Below, piece after piece: positions 24,986 through 34,232 of a DNA stretch of 40,047 nucleotides; position 1 is the stretch's first letter; every line of letters begins with the position of its first letter. The stretch comes from Clostridia bacterium (lineage in GTDB: Bacteria; Bacillota; Clostridia; Oscillospirales; CAG-272): assembly GCA_017462035.1 (NCBI GenBank), contig JAFTRY010000001.1, positions 1 to 40,047 on the forward strand, given 5' to 3'. Under the pieces are notes generated by a model, which did no database searches, was not told the DNA's origin, and worked only from the letters and a program-made list of their open reading frames with translations. Both the position numbers and the translations under genes were made by a program.

Positions 24986-27358
24986 ATGTTAATTTCTATG
25001 AACTGGATCTCGGATTTCGTTGATCTGTCCGGGATCGATAAAATGAAGCTAATCAGCCAGTTTTCCCTTTCTACCGCAGAGGTGGAAAATGAGATCTTCC
25101 ACAAGGGAAATGATATTGAGGGAATTGTCGTCGCCGAGATCAGATCGGTAGAGGATCACCCCGAATCCCGCAAGCTTCACCTTCTGAAGGTGGATATTGG
25201 CGAGTCGGAGCTGGTGGATGTCGTATGCGGTGCCCCCAACGTCCGTGTGGGTATGAAGACCGCCTTCGCGAAGCTGGGTGCCAGAATCGGTGAGATCACC
25301 ATCGCTCCCCGTAAGCTTGCCGGCTACACCTCCTTCGGTATGTGCTGTTCCGAGAAGGAACTGGGGCTTAGCGACAACAACGACGGAATTATGGACATTA
25401 CCGACGACGTGGTGCCGGGTACCGATCTGAAATCTGTCTACGACATTGACGATATTGTGTTTGAGGTGGACAATAAGTCCTTGACCAACCGCCCCGACCT
25501 GTGGGGTCACTACGGCATTGCCCGTGAGATCGCTGCGCTGGCCGGCAGAGATCTGAAGCCCCTAGACACTGCCGATCTGTCCGTTTACGAAAGGCTGGAC
25601 AAGATCGATCTGAAAATAGAGGACCCTCTGTGTCAGAGATACTCCTGTCTGCAATTTGGCAACATCTCAGTCCACAAGAGTCCTGTGAACATGCGGATTC
25701 GTCTGTACTACTGCGGCATGCGTGCGCTGAATTTCTTAGCGGATCTGACCAACTATCTGATGCTGGAAATGGGACAGCCCATGCACGCCTTCGATTCCCG
25801 AAAGGTAGAAAAGATTCGCATCAAGCGCTTTGACAAGCCCTTTACCTTCCGTACCCTGGACGGTGTAGATCGTCCCATTGACGAAAACACGCTGATGATC
25901 TGCAACGGTGATACTCCCGTTGCCATTGCGGGTATTATGGGCGGTCTCGACTCCGAAATTGTGGAGGACACCTCCTCCTTGACGCTGGAATCGGCAACCT
26001 TTGATGCCGCCTCTATTCGGAAATCCACCGTACGTCTCTCCCACCGCACCGATGCCTCCATGCGTTACGAAAAGAGTCTGGACCCTGAAATGACGGTGGT
26101 TGCCGTCGCGAGATTCGTCAAGCTCCTCACCGACATTGACGGACAGGCACAGGTTACCTCCTCGCTCACCGATGAATATGCTTATCACTATCCCCAGGTC
26201 TCGCTCAATTTCAACAAAGCATTCGTGGATCGCTACACGGGTATTGAGATCGAGAACGATACCATTGTTAAAACCCTGCGTTCCCTTGGCTTCGGTGTTT
26301 CCTTGAAGGGGGATGATTTCTCGGTGTCGGTGCCCTCCTGGAGAGCCACCAAGGATGTGACCATCAAGGCGGATATTATCGAAGAGATCACCCGTATTTA
26401 CGGCTACGATAACTTTGACGTTCACACCGCCGCCGCTCCTCTTTATCCCGTTCGTTCCGCTCAGGAAAAGACCGACGAGGATCGGATCAAGGACACGCTG
26501 GTCAAGAGATATTCCATGCACGAGCTTCACTCCTATATTTGGGCTTATTATGACGAGTACCGTGCCCTCGGCATTGAGATTGAAAACAATGTAGAGCTGA
26601 TCAATGCTACCAATCCCAACATTAAGACGTTGCGCCGTTCTATCGTTCCCACCCAGCTCTGCCAGGTGAAATACAATACCTCGTATGACTCCGACTTTGC
26701 TGTATTTGAGGTAGGAAGAGTGGTGGATGGTCTGAGGGCAGACGGTCTCTGCGATGAACACAAGAAGCTTGCCATTACCCTGTACAGCAAAAACAAGGAA
26801 ACCGAACAGCTTTATTTCGAGCTTCGCGATATCCTCGCCGTTCTCGCCGATGATATCAAGCATGAGGCGCTGACCTTTGAACGAGCCGAGGCAACCCATT
26901 CCTATCAGCACCCCAAGAATTTGAACAAGATCTTCTGCGCCGGACATCTTCTGGGGGAGATGGGCATTGTCAACACCTCGGTCGCTAAGAAGATCGACAA
27001 AAAGGCTGCCATGGTCTATGCTGAGATTGACATAGAAGAATTCGCAAAAATCAAAAACGCCGGTATTCTCTATGCGGAGCCCTCCAAGTTCCCCGAGATT
27101 GAGATCGACCTCTCCTTTGTTTCCGATACCTACGCGCCCATTGCCCAGGCAATCAAAAACGCGGACTGCGCGCTGATCAAGAATATCAGCGTGGTGGATA
27201 CCTACAAGGATGACAACGGTCGCTCTATTACCATTCGGCTGATCTTCTCTCACCCCGAACGGACACTGACCAAAGAGGAGGTTCTTGAGGTGGTAAACCG
27301 CATCGCCTCCGAGCTGGAGGAAAAGAACATTAAGCTCAAAAACGGTGTACAAATGTAA
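24986..27358 (+). CDS. pheT: Phenylalanine-tRNA ligase beta subunit
   Basis: PheT is the 790-residue structural and editing subunit. Domain order is as usual: an N-terminal EMAP/tRNA-binding-like fold (EIRSVEDHPESRKLHLLKVDIG, about residues 50-75), the B3/4 editing domain near residues 200-370 (NYLMLEMGQPMHAFD, GIMGG), B5 (about 405-475), the inactive class II-like core, and a C-terminal ferredoxin-like anticodon-binding domain (SFVSDTYAPIAQAIKNAD ... KEEVLEVVNRIASELE). The ATG has AAAGGAG about 7 bases upstream. Regulation is by the T-box in front of pheS, and the operon ends at the strong hairpin behind this gene. Confidence 0.97.
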   Translation: MLISMNWISDFVDLSGIDKMKLISQFSLSTAEVENEIFHKGNDIEGIVVAEIRSVEDHPESRKLHLLKVDIGESELVDVVCGAPNVRVGMKTAFAKLGARIGEITIAPRKLAGYTSFGMCCSEKELGLSDNNDGIMDITDDVVPGTDLKSVYDIDDIVFEVDNKSLTNRPDLWGHYGIAREIAALAGRDLKPLDTADLSVYERLDKIDLKIEDPLCQRYSCLQFGNISVHKSPVNMRIRLYYCGMRALNFLADLTNYLMLEMGQPMHAFDSRKVEKIRIKRFDKPFTFRTLDGVDRPIDENTLMICNGDTPVAIAGIMGGLDSEIVEDTSSLTLESATFDAASIRKSTVRLSHRTDASMRYEKSLDPEMTVVAVARFVKLLTDIDGQAQVTSSLTDEYAYHYPQVSLNFNKAFVDRYTGIEIENDTIVKTLRSLGFGVSLKGDDFSVSVPSWRATKDVTIKADIIEEITRIYGYDNFDVHTAAAPLYPVRSAQEKTDEDRIKDTLVKRYSMHELHSYIWAYYDEYRALGIEIENNVELINATNPNIKTLRRSIVPTQLCQVKYNTSYDSDFAVFEVGRVVDGLRADGLCDEHKKLAITLYSKNKETEQLYFELRDILAVLADDIKHEALTFERAEATHSYQHPKNLNKIFCAGHLLGEMGIVNTSVAKKIDKKAAMVYAEIDIEEFAKIKNAGILYAEPSKFPEIEIDLSFVSDTYAPIAQAIKNADCALIKNISVVDTYKDDNGRSITIRLIFSHPERTLTKEEVLEVVNRIASELEEKNIKLKNGVQM

Positions 27359-27370
27359 ATAACTTCCTAA

Positions 27371-27410
27371 AAAGTGAGGACACCTGCAAATTTGCGGGTG
27401 TCCTCACTTT
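27371..27410. terminator. Bidirectional terminator (pheT / FAD oxidoreductase)
   Basis: An almost perfect 40-base palindrome (arms 27371-27390 and 27391-27410, one G-T pair) lies between two convergent genes. It has T runs on both strands, so it can stop both messages. Confidence 0.9.
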
Positions 27411-27417
27411 TGGGAGT

Positions 27418-28719
27418 TTATTTCATCTTTTTCGAGCCGTTTGCCGGATTATTTAGAACTCTTCCCTCTTTAGTAAATCGAGAACCATGGCAAGCGCAAT
27501 CCCAGGAGTGCTCCTGGGGATTATAATGCAAAGCGCATCCCAAATGTGGGCACCGCGGCACAGTGGGAGTAAGCAAGTCGACCAGAGCTTCCGCCCCATT
27601 CATCGCCAATTGAGGGTGCCATATACTTCGGCTTGGAGAGAAAAGCTCCGAGTAATCATTAGGCTTATCCTGAACCAAATCGGAAAGGATCATAGCGGAA
27701 ACCATAGCGGAGGTCATTCCCCATTTATTAAATCCAGTTGCCACGTACAGATTGGGCGTACGGGGAGAATACGCCCCGATATAGGGAAGTTCATCCAGTG
27801 TCATGCAGTCCTGGGTTGCCCAATGAGTAACTTCTCGAGCCTCGGGAAAGTGCCGTTCGGCGAATACCCGGAGCTCTTCCCAATTGCCTCCCTTCTTTCC
27901 TGTGCGGTGGCTCCCGCCTCCCAGCAATAAAAGCCCCTCGGCGTTTCGAAAGGAGAGCCCCTTCTTTGCTTCATCCACATACATCCCCGGGAGATCGGGT
28001 GCCTGCTCCAATGCCAACACGTAAGAACGGTGCTGGTAGAGCTTGAGAAAGTACATTCCGTGGCGGTTAAACAGGGGAAAATGTGTGGCGACGATGATTC
28101 TTTTTGCCTCCACACGTCCCCGATTGGTTATGACCTCTCCCGGACGAAATTCCAGGACTCTCGTATGCTCCGCAAGTGGAAGCTCCTTCGCTAGCTCATA
28201 TAAAAGCTTCAGCGGATGAAACTGTCCCTGGCGAGGTACGGAAACGGCACCAGCCACCGAAAATGGGAGAGGTAACTGCTCCTCAAAAGCGGCAGGAACA
28301 CCGATTCGTTGAAGTGCCTTCACTTCTTTTTCTATTTTTCTTCGGTCATCCAGGGAGTACACCACGTTGTTCTTTTCTTCAAGGTCACAGGAAATCGTCT
28401 CACTGAGCCGCCGATATTCCTCAAGGGCTTTTTGTTGCACCTGCCAGTAGCCTTTTGCTGTTTCCACACCGAACCTACGGATCATGGAATCGTAAATCAG
28501 TCCATGCTGTGCCGTTAATTTTGCCGTAGTATTTCTCGTTACACCGCCGCAGATGGTTTCCGCCTCTAAAATCAGGCAATCTACCCCTGCCTTCTTCAAA
28601 AAGTATCCGCACAGGATTCCCGTGATTCCGCCCCCGATAACCAAGATGTCGGTCTTTGTTTTTTTCAAAGTTTGATCCGCGTGCAGAGGCTCGCTATTTC
28701 TTATCCATATGGATTCCAT
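27418..28719 (-). CDS. FAD-dependent oxidoreductase with C-terminal Rieske domain
   Basis: This 433-residue protein starts with a DAO-type FAD domain: ILVIGGGITGILCGYFLKKAG (about residues 25-45, the dinucleotide motif G-x-G-x2-G), TTAKLTAQHG, and the second flavin block NLYVATGFNKWGMTSAMV. The C-terminal end is a Rieske [2Fe-2S] site with ligands in CPHLGC and CACHGSRF, where CACH replaces the usual CPCH. Fusions of this kind are known in Firmicutes and are thought to pass electrons from FAD to the cluster; the substrate is unknown. The length is less than the common ~500, mainly from a shorter link and a truncated end after the Rieske loop. An AGAGGTGA ribosome site precedes the ATG. Confidence 0.88.
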   Translation of the reverse strand: MESIWIRNSEPLHADQTLKKTKTDILVIGGGITGILCGYFLKKAGVDCLILEAETICGGVTRNTTAKLTAQHGLIYDSMIRRFGVETAKGYWQVQQKALEEYRRLSETISCDLEEKNNVVYSLDDRRKIEKEVKALQRIGVPAAFEEQLPLPFSVAGAVSVPRQGQFHPLKLLYELAKELPLAEHTRVLEFRPGEVITNRGRVEAKRIIVATHFPLFNRHGMYFLKLYQHRSYVLALEQAPDLPGMYVDEAKKGLSFRNAEGLLLLGGGSHRTGKKGGNWEELRVFAERHFPEAREVTHWATQDCMTLDELPYIGAYSPRTPNLYVATGFNKWGMTSAMVSAMILSDLVQDKPNDYSELFSPSRSIWHPQLAMNGAEALVDLLTPTVPRCPHLGCALHYNPQEHSWDCACHGSRFTKEGRVLNNPANGSKKMK

Positions 28720-28791
28720 ACTATCACCTCTTTGTGATTAGTATGGATCCTCAGCACGAAAATAAACCTGTCATTCTGATTTAATGTTGCG

Positions 28792-28827
28792 AAAAAGGAC
28801 CATCCGTTCAAACGCATGATCCTTTTT
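28792..28827 (-). terminator. Terminator of the umuC-yolD run
   Basis: A 12-bp stem (28792-28803 with 28816-28827, one G-U pair in the minus-strand RNA) ends in a T run on the minus strand, 12 bases after the yolD stop. Confidence 0.85.
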
Positions 28828-28838
28828 GTGCCTACATA

Positions 28839-29297
28839 TTAACTATTTGATTCCATATCGAGGTCATGCTCCCAAAGATTGTCACCGTCGATTCGTCGGA
28901 TCCGCTCTACCGAGATTCTCTCCCCTCCGGACAAAAAAACCGTTTTTTCATATTCATCGATCCTAAGCACTGTTCCGCTGGCACTTACCAAGGAGCCTCC
29001 GGACTTTTTTGCATCGGGGACAAAGTAGGTAACGGTAACCACGGGCTCTTCCTCCAGATGTTCTTTCAGCCACACCAGCCGATCATTGAGCATTTTCTTC
29101 ATGTCCTCGGTGAGAACTGTCTCCTCCTCGGTCAATCTTGCCGTTTCCCGAACCGCGTCCTCATAACCGGTTAGGGCGGCAAAGGGCGCGAACTGAGCCG
29201 CACGGTCTCTCATAGACATTCTGGGTCGAGTCGTAGAGGTATGGTGGGGAAGATGAATGATGTCATCATAATTTTTATCCCATTGATTGGATCCCAT
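28839..29297 (-). CDS. YolD-like protein paired with a Y-family polymerase
   Basis: This 152-residue protein has the YolD pattern: TRPRMSMRDRAAQFAPFAALTGYEDAVRETARLT in residues 24-57 and a C-terminal beta part (SGTVLRIDEYEKTVFLSGGERISVERIRRID). YolD proteins are found next to UmuC/DinB-type polymerases in Firmicutes and are thought to help or limit them in the manner of UmuD; the mechanism is not settled. Here it follows the UmuC gene by 9 bases on the same strand, so both come from one message. The start ATG lies in GGGATCCAATC context, without a strong ribosome site, and may rely on coupling to umuC. Confidence 0.88.
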   Translation of the reverse strand: MGSNQWDKNYDDIIHLPHHTSTTRPRMSMRDRAAQFAPFAALTGYEDAVRETARLTEEETVLTEDMKKMLNDRLVWLKEHLEEEPVVTVTYFVPDAKKSGGSLVSASGTVLRIDEYEKTVFLSGGERISVERIRRIDGDNLWEHDLDMESNS

Positions 29298-29306
29298 ATT
29301 TTCTCC

Positions 29307-30836
29307 TTATGCTTTGTGTCCACCGATCTGACGGTTTCGCTCTCTTGCGGTAGCGCCTTCCTCCAAATTCATTCCTCTGAGAATGGCGTTTTTTCCATAC
29401 TTTTTCTTAATATCAATTACGGTTTTTTGCTTGCGCCTTTCCTTTTCCAACGCCACGGCTTCCCTTTTTCGTTCCTGCTCCAGAGCATCGTAATCGGTAA
29501 ACATATCCATCTGCTCAAGCTCTTGCTTTTCCGTTCCCATCATATGCTCTTCCATGACACGGTTCGCCGTCACATTGATCCTTCGTACCAGCAGATTTTT
29601 ATTTACGATTCGTGTATACAATTCAGTAACTCCATCCAAGATTCGCATTGTGGAGGACGTATATTTTCCCAAATTCACCGTTCCGTGGGCATGCTTGGGC
29701 ACCTTGCGTCCGTAGTGATCGGTGGTGACAGCACCGGTATACCGTCTGCTGATCTCGGGATTTGTGAGATTCTCCACGTCATAACCTACCGTCAGCACGA
29801 TCTGGTCGGTCACAAGTCCCTGATCCACCAAATCCAGTACCAGCAGGTCGGTCATTTCCCGAACGATCAGCTTTGCCTTTTCAAAATCATAGGGACACTG
29901 GAGAACCTGTCCGGAGCTGATGCTGTTGGATTCGGGCTTATACGCCTTGATTTCGGCAATGGTGCAGGGCTCCCATCCCCATGCGTGATCGATCAACAGC
30001 TCTGCATTGATCCCGAACAGCCTATACAAGAGATCTTCATTGTAGTAAGAATGTACATCTCCCACTGAACATCGCGCCACGTCTCCCATGGTATAGATTC
30101 CATTGGCTTCCAAAGTTTTGGCGTAGCCCCTTCCCACTCGCCAAAAGTCGGTCAGGGGACGGTGAGTCCAAAGCTTACGGCGGTAGCTCTCCTCGTCAAG
30201 CTGGGCGATCCGAACGCCGTCCTCATCTGCCTCTACATGCTTTGCCACAATATCCATAGCAACCTTACAGAGATACAGATTGGTTCCGATTCCCGCCGTA
30301 GCGGTAATCCCCGTAGTATGCAAAACGTCCCGAATCAGCATGCGAGCAAAGTCATATGCCGTTCGCCCGCTGGCTTTCAGATAGTTGGTGGCATCTATGA
30401 ACACCTCGTCTACCGAATAAACGTGAATATCCTCGGGAGACACATGCTTCAAATAAACCTGGTACACCCTGGTGCTATATTCCATATAATACGCCATTCG
30501 GGGAGGTGCTACGATATAATCAATGGCTAAGGTAGGATCTGAGGAAAGGACATTTGCGTCACAGGATTTTCCCGTAAATCGGTGCCCCGGTGCCTTCTGT
30601 ACCCGTCTGGCATTTGCCTCTTTGATGGTTTGAATTGCTTCAAACAATCTTGCCCGTCCCGAAATACCGTACTTTTTCAGGCTTGGCGAGACGGCAAGGC
30701 AGATCGTTTTCTCCGTGCGGCTTCCGTCTGCCACCACCAAATGGGTGGTCATGGGGTCCAGTCCCCGTTCCCGACATTCCACAGAGGCATAAAAGGATTT
30801 TAGATCAATGGCAATATAGGATTTTTGCTCGCTCAT
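29307..30836 (-). CDS. UmuC/DinB-like Y-family DNA polymerase
   Basis: This 509-residue translesion polymerase has the Y-family layout. The palm starts IAIDLKSFYASVE (catalytic Asp11), the second site is YSVDEVFID near residue 140, and helix-hairpin-helix-like RVGRGYAKTLEANGIYTMGD follows. A little-finger domain comes next, and an extended basic C-terminal tail (about residues 450-509) ends KEGATARERN-like. The UvrX/YqjW branch, usually with YolD beside it, fits the length. I chose the ATG at 30836, with GGGAG about 7 bases upstream; the longer frame lacks a ribosome site. No LexA-type box is visible upstream. It follows the dehydrogenase by 57 bases. Confidence 0.9.
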   Translation of the reverse strand: MSEQKSYIAIDLKSFYASVECRERGLDPMTTHLVVADGSRTEKTICLAVSPSLKKYGISGRARLFEAIQTIKEANARRVQKAPGHRFTGKSCDANVLSSDPTLAIDYIVAPPRMAYYMEYSTRVYQVYLKHVSPEDIHVYSVDEVFIDATNYLKASGRTAYDFARMLIRDVLHTTGITATAGIGTNLYLCKVAMDIVAKHVEADEDGVRIAQLDEESYRRKLWTHRPLTDFWRVGRGYAKTLEANGIYTMGDVARCSVGDVHSYYNEDLLYRLFGINAELLIDHAWGWEPCTIAEIKAYKPESNSISSGQVLQCPYDFEKAKLIVREMTDLLVLDLVDQGLVTDQIVLTVGYDVENLTNPEISRRYTGAVTTDHYGRKVPKHAHGTVNLGKYTSSTMRILDGVTELYTRIVNKNLLVRRINVTANRVMEEHMMGTEKQELEQMDMFTDYDALEQERKREAVALEKERRKQKTVIDIKKKYGKNAILRGMNLEEGATARERNRQIGGHKA

Positions 30837-30893
30837 CCTAAGCTCCCTTCCCTTGCGTCGGCAATAATCAGAAAACAATAAGAAAATCGTTAT

Positions 30894-31928
30894 TTAGAAG
30901 CATCTTCCGCTTTTGCAATCCGCGGCGTTTCCGGCACGGTAGCAAAGCTCATTGGGGCACTGGTTGGTATTGAAAAATCCGACTAGATTGTTGACCGTAG
31001 TCTCCGCGATATTGGACAGAGCCTCCTCCGTCAGAAATGCTTGATGAGAGGTAACGATCACGTTAGGCATAGAGATCAATCGAGCGAGGACGTCGTCCTC
31101 CAGAATGTGTCCCGAAAAATCCTCAAAAAAGAAATCCGATTCCTCCTCATACACATCCAGGCACGCCGCGCCCACCTTCCGAGATTTAATTCCCGTTAGG
31201 AGTGCTTCCGCGTCTACCAGTGCCCCGCGAGATGTATTCAGCAAAACCACTCCCTTCTTGCACTTGGCAAGGGTTTCTTCCCCGATCATATGGTAAGTCT
31301 CCTCCGTCAAGGGACAATGAAGAGAGATAATATCGCTTCCCTCAAACAATTCGTCCAAGCTCACATAGCGGATGGTATCTCCGTTATCCAACCCCTCCGC
31401 GGGAAATTTGTCGTATGCCAGCACCCGCATTCCAAAGCCACGGCAGATATCAATGAACACACGTCCAATCTTACCCGTACCGATCACCCCTACCGTTTTT
31501 CCGTGAAGGTCAAATCCCGTCATCCCCGCCAGGCTGAAATTAAAATCCCTGGTGCGAATGTACGCCTTATGAATACGTCGAATGGAGGTGAGCAGCATTG
31601 CCATGGCATGCTCTGCCACGGCGTAAGGAGAGTAGGCGGGGACCCGAAGCACATGAATTTTTCCGAAGGCATATTTCATATCCACATTATTGAAGCCGGC
31701 GCATCGGAGTGCCACCACCCCGACACCCATCTCACACAAGCGATCGATCACCCGAGCGTTTACCGTATCGTTCACAAATACGCACACCCCGTCGTAGCCG
31801 TTTGCCAACCCCACCGTATCCTCGTTCAGCTTCGTTTCAAAATATTTAAACGAAACACCATTTTCCGCTCCGTATCGGTCAAAAGATGGCTTATCATAGG
31901 GTTTAGCATCAAAAAAAGCAATTTTCAT
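30894..31928 (-). CDS. D-lactate dehydrogenase-like 2-hydroxyacid dehydrogenase
   Basis: This NAD-dependent D-2-hydroxyacid dehydrogenase of 344 residues most resembles fermentative D-lactate dehydrogenase (pyruvate to D-lactate). The Rossmann motif is VGVIGTGKIGRVF (about residues 143-155). The active-site Arg is in LNTSRGALVD, the Glu lies in the region of YEEESDFFFEDFSG, and the His is in SHQAFLTEEAL. The EEESDFFFED stretch is characteristic of the D-LDH group. The chosen ATG has AGGAG about 8 bases upstream; the longer frame lacks one. The C-terminus is odd: a tail ending GNAADCKSGRCF with two cysteines after the usual end. It lies 75 bases after fbp on the same strand. Confidence 0.88.
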   Translation of the reverse strand: MKIAFFDAKPYDKPSFDRYGAENGVSFKYFETKLNEDTVGLANGYDGVCVFVNDTVNARVIDRLCEMGVGVVALRCAGFNNVDMKYAFGKIHVLRVPAYSPYAVAEHAMAMLLTSIRRIHKAYIRTRDFNFSLAGMTGFDLHGKTVGVIGTGKIGRVFIDICRGFGMRVLAYDKFPAEGLDNGDTIRYVSLDELFEGSDIISLHCPLTEETYHMIGEETLAKCKKGVVLLNTSRGALVDAEALLTGIKSRKVGAACLDVYEEESDFFFEDFSGHILEDDVLARLISMPNVIVTSHQAFLTEEALSNIAETTVNNLVGFFNTNQCPNELCYRAGNAADCKSGRCF

Positions 31929-32003
31929 ATTCTCATCTCCTGTATGGATTCTATTCGTTAGTTTGCGCAAAGAGGACACAGGATATTCTCCGCGATTCCT
32001 TCG

Positions 32004-33827
32004 TTATTGGACAGTGTAGTGATAATACTCCCTCAAAAAGCGTTTGAGTACTTCTATCTCAGCACTCAGTTTTCTTCCCATATCGGTCTCCTTAACCAAA
32101 ATTCTTTTCTCATAGTGCTTTAATGTCCGTACCTCGCTCTTGAGATCCGCCGCATTCTGTACCACATCGTCACTGGAGGAAAAGGGCGAATGGCATACCA
32201 AATGCAGCCCTTGGGAATTATTGATCAACGTGTAGCCGGCAATACCTGTTTTTTTATAGTACGCTTTGGACAGCCCTCCGTCAATGGTAATATGCCTGCA
32301 ATTTCCGCTTTCCGGGCTTTCTCCGTTCTTCACCTTCACGGGCATATGCCCGTTTACAATCACGGAATGTTCACCGTGGATTCCGAATTCCGCCAGTACC
32401 TTGATACAGAAATCCTCATTTTTTACCAAGCGGTAGTATTCATCCTTATTTTCCTTCTCAATGTATCCCTCAAAATATTTCGTATACACACACATCTTAT
32501 CCCGTCCGTAAAGCGGGGACTTTTTTCCGCACCACAGATACCACATAAAGTCCACGGAATAGTGATCACCCTGTGCCGCGTCACGCACCAACAGATCCAA
32601 TCTGTCGTACAGTGCTTTGCCCGCATACCGTTCTGTAGCTACCGTAATGTGTGAAAAGCTTCCGTCCGGATCCACGGGAACACAGCCGTGCATCAGCAGA
32701 TTATGGTTATACACCTGGTACATGCTTCCGCGATTGAGTAAGATCTCCATATGCTCACCCAACCGCTTGCTATTCTGAAATTCCTTCGTCAAAATCTCAA
32801 TCAGCTTCTCTTCCTTCTCGGTCAACTCGCATGACGGATACAGAATTCGATCCGACATATCAAATTCCGGATGCTCCATGATAAGCCGATTTTCCAATTT
32901 TAACTGTATAACGGTGATCGCCTTCGTCATCCGAGCCAGCATATCGTTGGTCTCAAAATCTGTTTCACTTCCATATATGTCTGAAATCCGAAAAGAGTCA
33001 CAGGGATCATCCGCATATTCCTCCGTAGCAAAGGTAACCAACGGACGGAGATTGATTCCATAGTTCTCGATCACCTGAAGATTGCGGTATACGCAGTTGA
33101 TACGGATCACGTTACAGACACATGAGGGGTTGCCAAAATAGGCACCCATCCACAAAATGTCGTGGTTGCCCCACTGAATATCAAAGGAGTGAAACCGGGA
33201 CAGCTCATCCATAATGATATCACAGCCGTTTCCTCTGTCATAAATATCCCCCACAATGTGAAGGTGGTCAATGGCAAGACGCTGAATCAACAACGACATC
33301 TGGATAATAAACGGATCCCCATTTCCCAGCTCTATAATACTGGATATGATATTTTCGTAATAATTGGATTTATCGATACTGTGTTCCGGCATATTGATCA
33401 ATTCGTCCATAATATACCGATAATCCTCCGGCATGGCTTTTCTCACCTTTGAACGAGTGTATTTTGCCGTCACCAGCTTCACAACCTCGATCAGATTCCA
33501 TATCGTGTTTTGATACCACTCTTGATCATGCGGTTGACCTCCTCGAAACAACACTCTCTCCGGGTAATAAATCAGAGCCGCCAGCTTGTTTTTGTCGTTT
33601 TCCGACATTTCCTCCCCAAATGCCAGATCGATCTTGGTTCTCAGCACCCCCGATGCGTTACGCAAAATGTGCAAAAAGGTCTCGGACTCTCCGTGGATAT
33701 CACTCAAAAAATATTCCGTTCCCTTGGGCAGATTCAAGATCGCCTTTAGGTTAATAATTTCACTCACCACTGCTTGAGGCGTGGAAAATTGCTTCGCCAG
33801 CAATCGATTCATTCCTATCGTGTTCAT
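32004..33827 (-). CDS. fbp: Class III fructose-1,6-bisphosphatase
   Basis: This 607-residue protein is the Firmicute-type (class III) fructose-1,6-bisphosphatase, which provides fructose-6-phosphate in gluconeogenesis. It has a metallophosphoesterase core. The metal ligands lie in FLSDIHGESET (Asp-x-His, about residues 42-52), DIYDRGNG and WGNHDILWMG, followed by the characteristic long insert and the C-terminal VNGHMPVK histidine. GLSKAYYKKTGIAGYTL and a final KxR-rich helix match the family. The length is normal. A GGGGGA site is just before the ATG at 33827. It has a perfect promoter 65-90 bases upstream and leads the minus-strand run into the dehydrogenase and probably umuC. Confidence 0.95.
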   Translation of the reverse strand: MNTIGMNRLLAKQFSTPQAVVSEIINLKAILNLPKGTEYFLSDIHGESETFLHILRNASGVLRTKIDLAFGEEMSENDKNKLAALIYYPERVLFRGGQPHDQEWYQNTIWNLIEVVKLVTAKYTRSKVRKAMPEDYRYIMDELINMPEHSIDKSNYYENIISSIIELGNGDPFIIQMSLLIQRLAIDHLHIVGDIYDRGNGCDIIMDELSRFHSFDIQWGNHDILWMGAYFGNPSCVCNVIRINCVYRNLQVIENYGINLRPLVTFATEEYADDPCDSFRISDIYGSETDFETNDMLARMTKAITVIQLKLENRLIMEHPEFDMSDRILYPSCELTEKEEKLIEILTKEFQNSKRLGEHMEILLNRGSMYQVYNHNLLMHGCVPVDPDGSFSHITVATERYAGKALYDRLDLLVRDAAQGDHYSVDFMWYLWCGKKSPLYGRDKMCVYTKYFEGYIEKENKDEYYRLVKNEDFCIKVLAEFGIHGEHSVIVNGHMPVKVKNGESPESGNCRHITIDGGLSKAYYKKTGIAGYTLINNSQGLHLVCHSPFSSSDDVVQNAADLKSEVRTLKHYEKRILVKETDMGRKLSAEIEVLKRFLREYYHYTVQ

Positions 33828-33888
33828 GCAATCCCCCTAAGTCGGTCATATTGGGTTAGCGGCTAATAAAGCTCTTCCCTCTGAAAAG

Positions 33889-33917
33889 ATTATAACATAT
33901 TTTGCTTTTTATGTCAA
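33889..33917 (-). promoter_or_regulatory. Consensus sigma-A promoter of fbp
   Basis: On the minus strand TTGACA (33912-33917) and TATAAT (33889-33894) are separated by 17 bp, about 62 bases upstream of fbp. Confidence 0.9.
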
Positions 33918-33989
33918 ATAAATTAAATACTTTTCAAAAGGTCCTGAGTCAAATGCAATTTTTGTTCAGCCTCTGGTAGCAAATGAACA

Positions 33990-34030
33990 AAAAATCACCT
34001 GCTATCTACAAAAGATAGCGGGTGATTTTT
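33990..34030 (-). terminator. Terminator behind the GLUG-protein operon
   Basis: An 18-bp stem (33990-34007 with 34013-34030, one G-U pair), loop ACAAA, is followed by a T run on both strands. On the minus strand it lies about 70 bases after the small ORF at 34099, so it ends that operon ahead of the fbp promoter. Bases 34031-34098 hold nothing else I can see. Confidence 0.88.
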
Positions 34031-34098
34031 GTGTGAGTCGAAGGTCAATTGAAAATCTTGTCCAAGCTTGACTCAATCTGTTTTATTCTTCTATTTTG

Positions 34099-34230
34099 TT
34101 AAGATTGATCTCCCAGATTCCACTCGTCCCCCATGCCACTGTCTTTCACCTCTAAAGAGGTTCTCAGGATATCATCCCCGATAGAAAGAACAAGAAGCTC
34201 CAACGACGGCATCGCATAACTCTTTTTCAT
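34099..34230 (-). CDS. Small 43-residue ORF after the GLUG-repeat protein
   Basis: This short frame begins 2 bases after the stop of the secreted protein. Its AGGAGGG site is embedded in that gene's last codons, about 7 bases before the ATG, and an alternative ATG at 34236 overlaps the stop as ATGA. The peptide begins MKKSYAMPSLELLVLSI. It continues GDDILRTSLEVKD and ends DSGMGDEWNLGDQS, so a basic start is followed by a hydrophobic stretch and an acidic, Gly-rich tail. The K-x-Y-x2-P-x-L-E pattern with D-D-I-L-x-T-S resembles small proteins I recall beside cell-surface genes of gut Clostridia. I cannot assign a function. There is no signal peptide and no membrane helix long enough to be sure of. 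Confidence 0.7.
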   Translation of the reverse strand: MKKSYAMPSLELLVLSIGDDILRTSLEVKDSGMGDEWNLGDQS

Positions 34231-34232
34231 GC

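Noticed and set aside
25736..27352. 538-codon open frame on the minus strand opposite pheT
   Set aside because: It mirrors a strongly conserved pheT, has no ribosome site, and its residues read as reverse-frame noise.
30837..30893. Possible LexA/SOS box before the Y-family polymerase
   Set aside because: No GAAC-x4-GTTC-like sequence is visible in this gap.
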